DNA from: GCA-2746795 sp963747345
Lineage (GTDB): Bacteria > Chloroflexota > Anaerolineae > Promineifilales > Promineifilaceae
Length of the DNA stretch: 64,000 nt
Assembly: GCA_963747345.1 (NCBI GenBank)
Contig: CAVVFA010000028.1
Span: forward strand, 62,001-126,000
Direction of reading: 5' to 3'
In this document: in pieces, positions 18,060 through 28,256 of the stretch
How positions within the stretch are numbered: the stretch's first letter is position 1
Layout of the letters: the number at the start of each line of letters is the position of its first letter
The notes under the pieces: model-generated
The model's database searches: none
The model's input: only the letters and a program-made list of their open reading frames with translations
What the model was told of the DNA's origin: nothing
Position numbers and translations under genes: made by a program

Positions 18060-18547
18060 TGCATATTGATCCCCGAGAACGGAACTACATCGTTGTCACC
18101 ATTGCCATGGTTATCATTTTTGCAACCGCATTGCTTGTCAGTGCGTTTGCCTATGGCATTCAAGTGCCAACACCGTATGAACGTGTCAACCCGAATACCA
18201 TTGCCACACCTGGGGCATCACCGTGGGGCGACCCGCTTGACGAACGTGTACGGGAATTAGCGCCTTATAAATACGAAGCCTACATTTTGGCACAAGTTTG
18301 GGCATTCTTGCCCAATAAAATCACAGTTCCCGAAGGCTCCTCTATCACTTTCTATGTCACCAGTAAGGATGTACAGCATGGGTTTATCATCGCAGATACC
18401 AACATCAATATGATGATCATTCCGGGTCAGGTATCCACGTTGACGGCGACCTTTGATAAAGCAGGCGAGTACAACTTTGTCTGTAATGAATATTGTGGCG
18501 TTGGGCATCAAACGATGTTTGGCACAATTGTGGTTGAAGAAGAGTAG
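18059..18547 (+). CDS. ba3-type cytochrome c oxidase subunit II
   Basis: Carries the binuclear CuA centre that takes electrons from cytochrome c. The 162-residue product has one N-terminal membrane helix (about 12-34) and a cupredoxin domain with the CuA ligands in VQHGF and CNEYCGVGHQTM. The start at 18059 overlaps the subunit IIa stop and follows CCGAGGAG; upstream in-frame GTG readings would cut through subunit IIa. Short length fits the B-type oxidase family. Confidence 0.92.
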   Translation: MHIDPRERNYIVVTIAMVIIFATALLVSAFAYGIQVPTPYERVNPNTIATPGASPWGDPLDERVRELAPYKYEAYILAQVWAFLPNKITVPEGSSITFYVTSKDVQHGFIIADTNINMMIIPGQVSTLTATFDKAGEYNFVCNEYCGVGHQTMFGTIVVEEE

Positions 18548-18585
18548 TGGGGAATCCTCATTCTCGCCATCTTCTGGAGGTAAAT

Positions 18586-20226
<1,641 letters not shown>

Positions 20227-20255
20227 TCAACAACAATCTTATTGGGGTTTAGGCC

Positions 20256-20294
20256 GTCAAGGTAACGGTTCCAACAGCGAACCGTTACCTTGAC
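20256..20294. promoter_or_regulatory. Perfect 15-bp stem hairpin between oxidase and cytochrome c genes
   Basis: GTCAAGGTAACGGTT (20256-20270) and its exact reverse complement (20280-20294) enclose a 9-base loop; AGGC/GCCT extend the stem. No T run follows, so it may be a processing or mRNA-stability element rather than a terminator. Confidence 0.7.
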
Positions 20295-20332
20295 GCCTAA
20301 CGAGCCAAACAAAATTCGGAGGTAGATTAGAA

Positions 20333-20761
20333 ATGCGTAAGTTTAGTTTAATCATGTTGGTAGTAGTTGCTTTGGTCATGGTTTTGGCCGCTTGTGGCGG
20401 TGGTGACAGTGCTGATAATGGCAGTGGCGATGCAGCCGCACCGGCTGGCGGTGATGCCGCGAAAGGTGGAGAACTGTACAAGCAAACGATAATCGGTGAG
20501 GCGAGTGCCCCCGGTTGTATCACCTGCCACTCCTTGGAACCAGATGTTGTGCTTGTGGGGCCGTCACACAATGGGATGGGCGCACGGGCTAATGGTGCTG
20601 TGGCTGGTCTGAGTGCAGAGGATTATCTGAAGCAATCAATTACTGAGCCCAATGCTCATATTACCGATGGCTTTACCGAAGGTGTGATGTACCAGTTTTA
20701 CGCCAATGATTTAAGCGAGCAAGAAATTGCCGACTTAGTCGCCTTCTTGAAAACACAATAA
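20333..20761 (+). CDS. Cytochrome c lipoprotein
   Basis: A 142-residue monoheme cytochrome c anchored as a lipoprotein. Signal peptide of about 20 residues ends at lipobox LAAC; a Gly/Ser/Ala-rich linker follows; the heme site is CITCH (about residue 65), with a probable axial Met in GVMYQFYAN. Lies between the oxidase genes and a cytochrome b fusion gene, so it probably carries electrons from that protein, or another quinol oxidase, to CuA. A strong terminator follows. Confidence 0.9.
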   Translation: MRKFSLIMLVVVALVMVLAACGGGDSADNGSGDAAAPAGGDAAKGGELYKQTIIGEASAPGCITCHSLEPDVVLVGPSHNGMGARANGAVAGLSAEDYLKQSITEPNAHITDGFTEGVMYQFYANDLSEQEIADLVAFLKTQ

Positions 20762-20779
20762 GCAAGTCTGATTCAATTT

Positions 20780-20811
20780 CGGGGCGGTCACTTTTTTAAG
20801 CGACCGCCCCG
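20780..20811 (+). terminator. Hairpin terminator after cytochrome c gene
   Basis: CGGGGCGGTC (20780-20789) pairs perfectly with GACCGCCCCG (20802-20811), followed by TTTCATTTCC. The next gene starts only 11 bases after it, so some read-through or a promoter within the hairpin is implied. Confidence 0.7.
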
Positions 20812-20821
20812 TTTCATTTCC

Positions 20822-23046
20822 ATGACATTTCATAAAAACAGAGACCCTGAACTGCTGCCGGGAGCCAACCCAGATGAGGATTGTCAGCCAGTGACAACCC
20901 AAGTTGAGGAATCAGCAGATGATGATCACGACGATGCCCACGAACATGATGTGACATGGGATGCGCTAGAAAATGGGGCGGCGGGAACCGAAGAAACCCT
21001 TCTTGATTGGCGAAAAAAACAGAGTGGTTGGGCACATGCGCTGGAACGTGTGGCGCTGGCTGTCGAGAAACCAGTCAACAAGCTGATTGGCAATAATCGG
21101 CTTAATCCACTTTATCATACTGGGCCTATTGCTATCTTTTTGTTGATGGTGGTGGCTGGCACAGGCATTTATTTATTCCTCTTTTTCCATTATGGCTTTG
21201 ACGCTTCTTATGAGGCGGTTGTAAAGTTTAATTCGCAATTTATTGCGCGAACAATGCGGGCGGCTCACCGTTATGCCTCTGGCGCGTTGGTGATCACGAC
21301 GCTGCTCCATGCGTATCGCACGTTGTTTATGGAGCGCTTTCGTGGGCCGCGCTGGCTGGCTTGGGTGACGGGGATTGTGTTAACGGCCGTTATCTGGCTG
21401 GCAGGTGTCACGGGTTATTGGCTGGTATGGGATGTGCGCGCCCAGTTGATCAACGAAAGTTTCATCAACTTTTTGCAGCGTTTTACGCCGTGGGCGGCCG
21501 CTTATGTGGCAAAACTGGTAGAAGTGGAGCAAAGCGGGGACAGTTGGCCTGTTTTGTTAACGATTTTAGGCGTCCATGTGGTGTTGACGCTGATGGCGGC
21601 CGGGTTTTTCTGGCTGCATGTGCGCCGTCTCAAACGAGCCAAATGGTTCCCCGAAACGCATTGGATGGTGGGCATTGCTGTGGTGCTGCTGGTGGCGTCG
21701 ATTGTATTTCCGTTGGCAATTTTGCCGCAAGCCAATCTGGATCAGTTACCGCAGGGCGTGAACCTGGACCCGATATTTTTGTTTTTTATTCCGGCAGCGG
21801 GGAGCGTAACGGCCGTTATCCTGTGGACGGTTCTCATTGCGGCAACTGCTTTGGCGGTCATGCTCCCGTGGCTTACCAAAGACAAATCGGCCAATCGGGA
21901 AACACCGAAGGCCGCCATCCCGACAGTCAATATCATCAAAGATCGCTGTACGGGCTGCACCAAATGTGCGCTGGATTGTCCGTATGGGGCGATTGTGATG
22001 GTCGAGCGGCATGATGACAAGCCGCACAAGTTCATCGCCATTGAAGACCCCAAATTGTGCGTGTCTTGCGGCATTTGCGTGGGGTCGTGTGATGGCGTGG
22101 CGGTGACGTTGGGCGATTGCCGCCCGCCCTGCTCTGGAATGAAGTGTCGCTGCGGCTGACAATGGCGAAGGCCAAAGCGCCCGACCAACCCATCAAGCTG
22201 GTGTTTACCTGCGACCGTCACGCGGCGCACGGCGCTAAACCGTTTTTGCCAAACGGGAAAGGTAACGGGCAAGCCACTCTGGCTGACGCTGATGTGGCGA
22301 TTGAAGTGGTGGCGCTGCCCTGTGTGGGCACGCTGCCGCCTGATTTGCTGGTACGGTCGCTGGAGGCTGGCGCGGATACCATTCAAGTGATTGGCTGTCC
22401 GCCGGATGATTGCAGCAACCGTGAGGGGAATTTGTGGGAGGCACAACGTCTGCTGCGCTACCGTGTCCCGCGACTGAAGAAGAGTTATGCCAATGCGCCG
22501 ATAACGGCCGTTTGGAATCCTCCCAATCAATTTGCCGAAGCGCTGCAAATCCAGCCTGTGCTCAAACCCAATGAAGCTGGCGAACTGGAGCCGGATTACA
22601 TGGCCTCGCGCCGCTTTTTATTCCCCATGACATGGCGCAATTATGTGGTGGCGTTTGTGCTGCTGGCGGTGGTGTTGGTGGCTCAAATTTTCTTGACGGA
22701 TATTTTCACGAAAACGGCCGTTACGGAAATCCCCCGCGTACAAGTTGTCTTACCAGCCACGACGAAAGAAGAAACGGCTTCTGCCTTCACTGTACCCAGT
22801 TCATTTGATCAACTGATTGTGGAACTGGATGGCGAGGTTTTGTATCAACAAACAATCGGCAAGGCGAAACCGATATTTTTCGAGGAGATGATCAGCCCTG
22901 GTGATCATCACGTGCGTGTTTATCTCACGGCGGCGGGGTTAAGCAGCTCGATTATTTTGTCTGATGAGCGAATGGACTTTGAAGCGGGGAATGTGCTAAG
23001 GGTGAAACGGCCGTTGGTGTATGCGTCGGAAACGGCCGTTCCGTGA
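20822..23046 (+). CDS. Cytochrome b / 2[4Fe-4S] ferredoxin / MvhD fusion protein (frame broken)
   Basis: Reconstructed as about 741 residues. After an acidic N-terminal region comes a cytochrome b N-terminal-type domain (about 85-350) with His pairs that can hold two hemes b (AHRYASG and LLHAYR; GVHVVL and WLHVRR). Next is a ferredoxin domain with CTGCTKCALDCPYG and CVSCGICVGSCDG. One base is missing near 22117; the frame then continues as an MvhD/FrhD-like domain (FTCDRHAAHG, ALPCVGTLPPDLL, GCPPDDCSNREG), one membrane helix and a C-terminal beta domain. This links quinone/heme chemistry to an Fe-S relay. Placed after the oxidase and cytochrome c genes, with no Rieske gene near; it may serve as a bc1 substitute or as a quinone-coupled electron input. 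Function is inferred. Rich in palindrome copies. Confidence 0.75.
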
Positions 23047-23117
23047 ACGGAGCCTGGCTAAAAAACAACGATCTTTCGGCGTTCCTACTTTTCCATTTCT
23101 CGTTATAATAAGTCGCT

Positions 23118-24869
23118 ATGACACCTAGTATTTCCCCAAACATACACTTGCAGCCAGGAGCTGATGCGGTCATAACGGCCGTTGCTCAACAACAATACCT
23201 CTCCCCCCAGGCTTACCGCTTACAGCTTGCCGCCGCCCACATGCTGCTCATTGGCGGCTTCGATGAACTCATCTGCCTGGACGCTCTGCACTTCGAGCCA
23301 TTCCCCTACCAGGTGAAAGCCGCTCAAGCCGCCCTGCGCCGCTTCCGTGGCCGCGGCATGTTGTGCGACGAAGTTGGCCTGGGCAAAACCATTGAAGCCG
23401 GTCTCGTTATCAAAGAATACCTCATGCGCCAGATGGCCGAGCGCATCCTCATCCTCACCCCGCCTGGCCTGGTACAGCAGTGGCGTGAAGAGCTAACCGA
23501 AAAATTCGGCCTGCGCGATTTTGTCACCAATACGGACGAAGCCTTTCGCGCCGCTGGTGACGATGCCTGGACTAAATTTCCGCACGTCATTGCCTCCATC
23601 GCGGCCGCTCGCCATACAGGCAACCGCGACATCATCACCAGCCTGACCTACGATCTCGTTGTCGTGGACGAAGCCCACCACCTGAAAAATCGCAACAGCG
23701 TCACCTGGAAATTTGTCAACGACCTGCAAAAACGCTTCATCCTCATGCTCACTGCCACGCCGGTGGAAAACCGGTTGGAAGAGCTTTACAACCTCATCAC
23801 CATCTTAAAACCGGGTCAATTGAAAACACCGCAAGAGTTCCGTCGCCAGTTTGTGGTGAAAGGCGACCCCCACTCACCCAAAAATCGTGGGCTGCTGCGC
23901 GAACTGATGGCCGACGTGATGATTCGTCACAGCCGAGGACAAGTCAACGTAAAACTGCCGCCGCGCCGGGCGCACACCGTCCGCCTCACCCTGTCCACGG
24001 CCGAGCAGAATCTGTACCAAAACGTCAGTAATTTTGTGCGCCAAGCATTGCAAGAAGGGCGCGACAGTGGCGCACGCAAGCTGACTCTAGGGATTTTGCA
24101 GCGGGAGATTGGCAGCAGCGCCACGGCCGTTACCCACACCCTGCATAAAATTGCCAAACAGCCCGCCTGGAAAACCCATCAGTCACGCCTGCTTGCCCTG
24201 GCGGCCGAAGCCGACGCCATCACCGACTGGGCCAAAGCCGACGCCTTGCTCAAAATTCTCAACAGCGCCGGGCAAGACCGTGTACTCGTTTTCACACACT
24301 TTCAGGCTACTTTGGATGCGCTAGCTGAACGGTTAACGGCCGTTGACATCGACTTCATTCCCTATCACGGCGGCCTCACCATCCAGCAAAAAGACGAAGC
24401 TATCCATCGCTTTGAAAAGGAAGGCCGGGTATTGCTCTCCACGGAAGCGGCCGGCGAAGGGCGCAACCTGCAATTTTGCCACATCATGGTCAACTTCGAC
24501 CTGCCCTGGAATCCGCAGCGCATTGAGCAGCGGGTCGGCCGTATTCATCGCGTAGGGCAAAGTCGGCAGGTAGAAATATTTAATCTCTCCGCCCAGGGAA
24601 CCATCGAAGACCACCTGCTCAATATTTTAGACCGCAAGTTAAATATGTTTGAACTGGTCATCGGCGAAATGGAGATGATTTTAGGCTATCTCACTCAGGA
24701 GCAAGACTTTGAGGAGATGCTGCTCGAGGTATGGCTGACCAGCGCCGACGAGGCCGGGCTGGAAACTGGCATGACCGCACTTGGCGACCGCCTCCTGGCT
24801 GCCCGTGACACCATGCACCGCATCCAAACCTTCGACGACACCCTCTTCGGCGAAGACTTCACGGCGTAA
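23118..24869 (+). CDS. SNF2/RapA-like helicase
   Basis: A 583-residue SWI2/SNF2-type ATPase: Q-like region PFPYQVKAAQAAL, Walker A DEVGLGKT (84-91), DEAHHLK (184-190), LTATPVENRLEELYN, the second lobe HGGLTIQQKDEAI, LLSTEAAGEGRNLQFCHIMVNFDLPWNP and motif VI QRVGRIHRVGQ. It lacks the N-terminal Tudor-like and C-terminal domains of full RapA. Such ATPases translocate on double-stranded DNA and displace bound proteins. It heads a three-gene cassette with a zinc-cluster protein 21 bases downstream and a small protein overlapping that. Three palindrome-type copies are in the gene. Confidence 0.88.
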   Translation: MTPSISPNIHLQPGADAVITAVAQQQYLSPQAYRLQLAAAHMLLIGGFDELICLDALHFEPFPYQVKAAQAALRRFRGRGMLCDEVGLGKTIEAGLVIKEYLMRQMAERILILTPPGLVQQWREELTEKFGLRDFVTNTDEAFRAAGDDAWTKFPHVIASIAAARHTGNRDIITSLTYDLVVVDEAHHLKNRNSVTWKFVNDLQKRFILMLTATPVENRLEELYNLITILKPGQLKTPQEFRRQFVVKGDPHSPKNRGLLRELMADVMIRHSRGQVNVKLPPRRAHTVRLTLSTAEQNLYQNVSNFVRQALQEGRDSGARKLTLGILQREIGSSATAVTHTLHKIAKQPAWKTHQSRLLALAAEADAITDWAKADALLKILNSAGQDRVLVFTHFQATLDALAERLTAVDIDFIPYHGGLTIQQKDEAIHRFEKEGRVLLSTEAAGEGRNLQFCHIMVNFDLPWNPQRIEQRVGRIHRVGQSRQVEIFNLSAQGTIEDHLLNILDRKLNMFELVIGEMEMILGYLTQEQDFEEMLLEVWLTSADEAGLETGMTALGDRLLAARDTMHRIQTFDDTLFGEDFTA

Positions 24870-24890
24870 TCGACAGATCGTAAAAACCTT

Positions 24891-26489
24891 ATGAGTGATT
24901 TAGAAAGTTTTGTTCTAGGCTATTTAGAAGAGACCGGCAGTCTGGTGGAACCACCAGCGTTTCGCGTTTATGAAGTGCTGCTGCCGGAAAAAGTGGCCGA
25001 ACGCTGGCAAATTGCCCCCTATTTGCAGCTTGCCTTCACTGATACTGAGCAGGAAGACGTTACCCGCTTGGGTTACAACCATCCCCTGGTCGAGCGAATG
25101 GTACAAGAGGCAAACGGCCGTTCCGCTTCCACCAGCCTCTACATCAACGATATACGCCTCGATAAAAGTAGTATCGACGAGATAGCCGCCAAAAATTGGG
25201 TGATTCTCAATGCCCGCGCCCAACTGCTAAAACAGGCCACCGTCGCCCGCGTGCGCAGCACCTACATCCGCTTCAACTTCAAGGCCGCCATTCTCACCGA
25301 TGACAAACAAGAACGGTTGGTTTCTGTTTTACTTGATGTCCAAAGTGGCAGCCGCGTGGCCGACGCCGACGCCATTGAGAGCCGCGCCACGGCCGTTTCT
25401 CCCGACACCATCCTTGCTTCCCTGCCCCCCGCCCCTCTGCGTTGGCAGCCCAAAGATGGCACGCTGCTGAAAGCGCCTCTGGCAGAAAAAACAATCTCTG
25501 CCTTATTGGAACGGGCAAAAACGGCCGTTCTCCAAGAAATGAAAACCGACATGGACGCCCTGCAAAAGCGCGTCACTCGCTTCCGCCAACTCGACGAAGC
25601 CCGCCTCACTGACTACTACGACGTTCTGGAAAAAGACCTGCAAACCCGCCTGAAAACAGCTTCCGCCGACCGCCATCCTGGTTTGCAAGACAAATTAACG
25701 GCCGTGAAAACTGAACGCGCTAACAAAATGGCCGACCTGAACGAGCGTTACCAAGTCCGCATCAACCTCACCCTCATCAATCTGCTTATCATTCAACAAG
25801 CCAAGCTCATCCAGTCGGTGCAAATTGCCAACCGGTCTACCCAGATTAACGTCCACGCCGTTTGGGATCCGCTGCTGCGCCAGTTGGAGCCGCTACACTG
25901 CCAGGTATGCGGCCAAGCCGGTCAGCGCCTCTATCTCTGCCACAATGGGCATGTGGCTCACGAAGAATGCCTGGCTCCCGCCTGTATAGACTGCAAGCGC
26001 GTTTTTTGCCAGGACTGCGCCCATGAAGTTGGTATCTGTGACGTTTGCCACAAGCCCCTTTGCCGTCACAGCCAGCTAACCTGCCCCGACTGCGGACGGC
26101 AGACTTGCCAGGAACATCGCGGACTATGCCATGCTGATAACGGCGGTCCTGTAGACCTGACCGCACAAATGACAGCGCCGCCACCGCCAGCAAAATCGCC
26201 ACCACCGCCACCAGCACCCAGCCAAAATCGCCCCAAAACTTCGTCGGCCAAAGCAAAACCTATGCCAAAAGCAAAAGCCGCACTCAAACCAGCCTCCGCG
26301 CCCAAAAAGGGGCCTAAGATATTCCGCATGGAAGTTGTGCTGGATTCCGATAGTGTCAGCGCTTATTTATTGGGCAAGAAGGATAAAACGATTGCCAGCC
26401 GCTTTTGGGATATAGACCCCAAAGAAGGTGGTATTTTGCGAAACTGCGAATGTGAAAAAGGCGAAAAATGTCTGCAGCAAATGGGATGA
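24891..26489 (+). CDS. Zinc-cluster coiled-coil partner of the SNF2 helicase
   Basis: A 532-residue protein I do not recognise. Residues 1-200 are mixed alpha/beta; about 200-300 is strongly helical and charged, probably coiled coil; 337-413 holds about 18 cysteines plus His in CxxC pairs (HCQVC, CIDC, CQDC, CDVC, CPDC) like stacked zinc ribbons or RING-type knuckles; 425-475 is a Pro/Lys/Ala-rich linker; the C terminus ends with CECEKGEKC. Starts 21 bases after the SNF2 gene and overlaps the next start, so the three are one operon. It may be the substrate or DNA adaptor of the helicase. At least four palindrome-type copies lie in it. Confidence 0.7.
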   Translation: MSDLESFVLGYLEETGSLVEPPAFRVYEVLLPEKVAERWQIAPYLQLAFTDTEQEDVTRLGYNHPLVERMVQEANGRSASTSLYINDIRLDKSSIDEIAAKNWVILNARAQLLKQATVARVRSTYIRFNFKAAILTDDKQERLVSVLLDVQSGSRVADADAIESRATAVSPDTILASLPPAPLRWQPKDGTLLKAPLAEKTISALLERAKTAVLQEMKTDMDALQKRVTRFRQLDEARLTDYYDVLEKDLQTRLKTASADRHPGLQDKLTAVKTERANKMADLNERYQVRINLTLINLLIIQQAKLIQSVQIANRSTQINVHAVWDPLLRQLEPLHCQVCGQAGQRLYLCHNGHVAHEECLAPACIDCKRVFCQDCAHEVGICDVCHKPLCRHSQLTCPDCGRQTCQEHRGLCHADNGGPVDLTAQMTAPPPPAKSPPPPPAPSQNRPKTSSAKAKPMPKAKAALKPASAPKKGPKIFRMEVVLDSDSVSAYLLGKKDKTIASRFWDIDPKEGGILRNCECEKGEKCLQQMG

Positions 26490-26707
26490 TACTACGGCCA
26501 TTTGAAACCCAATACCTCGAACAACAAATACGTAATGAATTAGCCGCCTTTGCTCAGGAGTATGATCTACCACCGCAAAAAATCAGCTACAACCGCATAT
26601 CCGCATTGACCAAGGTGCCTTACCCCGTGTCTCGTTTTGAGTTATTTGGTCTGTGGAAAGACGAAAAAGTGTTAGCCAAAGCGCGTGACGCCTTTGATCG
26701 TCTTTAG
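26486..26707 (+). CDS. 73-residue protein of the SNF2 cassette
   Basis: Small soluble protein (MILRPFETQYLEQQIRNEL start) with no family I recognise. The ATG at 26486 overlaps the upstream stop as ATGA, the usual sign of translational coupling, so I prefer it to an ATG 18 bases earlier. Predicted helical with a central basic/aromatic region (VPYPVSRFELFGLWKDEK). Its constant link to the helicase pair would need checking in relatives. Confidence 0.6.
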   Translation: MILRPFETQYLEQQIRNELAAFAQEYDLPPQKISYNRISALTKVPYPVSRFELFGLWKDEKVLAKARDAFDRL

Positions 26708-26735
26708 GAATGGAAATTTAATAACATACGCAACT

Positions 26736-26787
26736 GAGATTAGAGATTGGAGATTGGATGCTCGACCAATCTCCAATCTCTAATCTC
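26736..26787. repeat. Perfect 22-bp inverted repeat of GAGATTGG words
   Basis: Left arm 26736-26757 and right arm 26766-26787 are exact reverse complements with an 8-base loop (ATGCTCGA). Each arm is built of the words GAGATTAGAGATTGGAGATT. Lies after the SNF2 cassette, between convergent genes, and could act as a bidirectional terminator. Confidence 0.85.
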
Positions 26788-26837
26788 CTGTAGGTTACCG
26801 TTCCTTAGCTCCTGATAATCGCACCACTATGGCTATT

Positions 26838-27937
26838 TCAAGGCAAAACGGCCGTTAACGCCCCATCCACCAACTTATCAGCCAACGCCATCTCTTCCCC
26901 GCTGATCAAAACCACCACACTCAAATCATGGTCGGGTAGATACCACAGTTGGCTGGTGAAGCCGCTTTCTGCGCTGGCATAGCCCCACATTTCGCCCCAT
27001 TGAGACTGCCGTTTCATGATGCCAAAACCGTACTCGTCGCCGTTGCCCATTGGCACTGTTGTCAGGGAGAGTTCACGGCCGTTTTCCCCAGGCAGTGTGC
27101 GTTCATACAAAGCGGGTGCATATTCACCCAAGTCGATGCCGTTGGAAACGAGTCCCAAATCAGCCAAACCACGACCATCGTCATAAGGCAGCATACTTTC
27201 GACGGTGCCATCGCCATCCACATCGGCGTAGCCAGAAATATGGCTGCCTGTTTTGGTGGCAATCGGTTCCAAATAGGTGTCGGGCATGTCCACGCGGTCT
27301 AAAATGCGGTCTTGCAGGATTTCGTTCAAGTCGTCGTCGATAATGTTGTCGAGGATGATTTGCAGGAGCAGGTAGTTGGTATTTGAGTAGCTAAAGCCTG
27401 TCACCCGGCGCAGTCTGGGGCGGGCAGATCGTAGGCGTAGGCGATTAGTTCTTCTGGCTGCCAGCCGCGTTTCTCTTGGGCGAGAACGGCCGTTATAAAG
27501 TCTGGATTGTCTCGATATTCCGGCAAGCCGCTGGTCATCATCAACAGTTGCTCAACCGTAATCTGGTCACTGTTGGGGAAATTGGCGGCGATTTCCGGCA
27601 GCAAATCGGCCAGGGTATCGTCCAGCGTCAACTCCCCTTCAGACAACATCTGGATGACAAGCGTGCTGATAAAGGTTTTGGTCAACCCCACCACTCGAAA
27701 ATGGTTGATGGTACGGGCGGCAGTGCCTTTTTCCCGATCGGATAGACCCTCGGCAAAGATTTGTTCCCCTGTTTCGGGACTTTTTACCAGCATGACCACA
27801 CCTGGGCCATCGGCTGGCACGGTGCTGGTGATGACTGCTTGCAACGCTTTCTGCGCGTCTCGCTGCTGCTGGCAGCCTATCAAAAGTAATAATAAAACGA
27901 TGCCCATGAGGGCAACAATAAATTTTCTTATTCTCAT
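26838..27937 (-). CDS. Serine hydrolase (beta-lactamase class C fold) lipoprotein, catalytic Ser replaced, frame broken
   Basis: Resembles the Pfam beta-lactamase/transpeptidase-like family (DD-peptidase or esterase relatives). Signal peptide with lipobox LLIGC. The SxxK active-site position reads VVGLTKTF, with Gly instead of Ser, while the following YSNTNY motif (Tyr-x-Asn) is present. One base is missing near 27404, so the reading frame is in two parts that join as DCAG/VTGFSYSN. The start is taken at the ATG at 27937, ahead of the hydrophobic leader, with a purine-rich stretch upstream. Loss of the nucleophile suggests a binding rather than catalytic role, or a decaying gene. Confidence 0.7.
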
Positions 27938-27954
27938 TATTTTTCTTCTCTCTC

Positions 27955-28179
27955 TCAATTGTTTATAACGACGCCCATTTCGTCGAGTTGGATGAGTTCA
28001 TCCCCAGCGGCGTGTTTGAGTGTGAGTTGACGGGTTTTTAAGTTGAAGTGGAATTCTTGCAGGCGCTCTGAGCCGTCATCTTCGGTATAGGCAAATTGAC
28101 CGAAAACGGCCGTTTCATCCCGCCCCCTCAATTTCAAACTAGCCCCCTGCCAGCGGCAGTAATACACAAGTGGTTTCAT
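27955..28179 (-). CDS. Hypothetical 74-residue protein
   Basis: Small soluble protein (start MKPLVYYCRWQGASLKLRGR), beta-rich in appearance, no recognised family. Ends 17 bases before the start of the serine hydrolase gene. One exact palindrome copy encodes E-T-A-V-F. Codon use and frame retention support a real gene, but evidence is limited. Confidence 0.5.
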   Translation of the reverse strand: MKPLVYYCRWQGASLKLRGRDETAVFGQFAYTEDDGSERLQEFHFNLKTRQLTLKHAAGDELIQLDEMGVVINN

Positions 28180-28182
28180 GAA

Positions 28183-28256
28183 TTAGTCCTGTAGTCTTGT
28201 AGTCGATTAGTCGCCACGACACCTTGCCACCCTGCAACCTTGCAACTTTGCCACCC
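28183..28256. repeat. Word-repeat array TAGTC / CCTTGCAAC
   Basis: Near-repeats such as GTCCTGTAGTCTTGTAGTC and CCACCCTGCAACCTTGCAAC fill the gap between the ABC exporter gene and the small gene downstream of it. Another locus with its own words. Confidence 0.6.
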
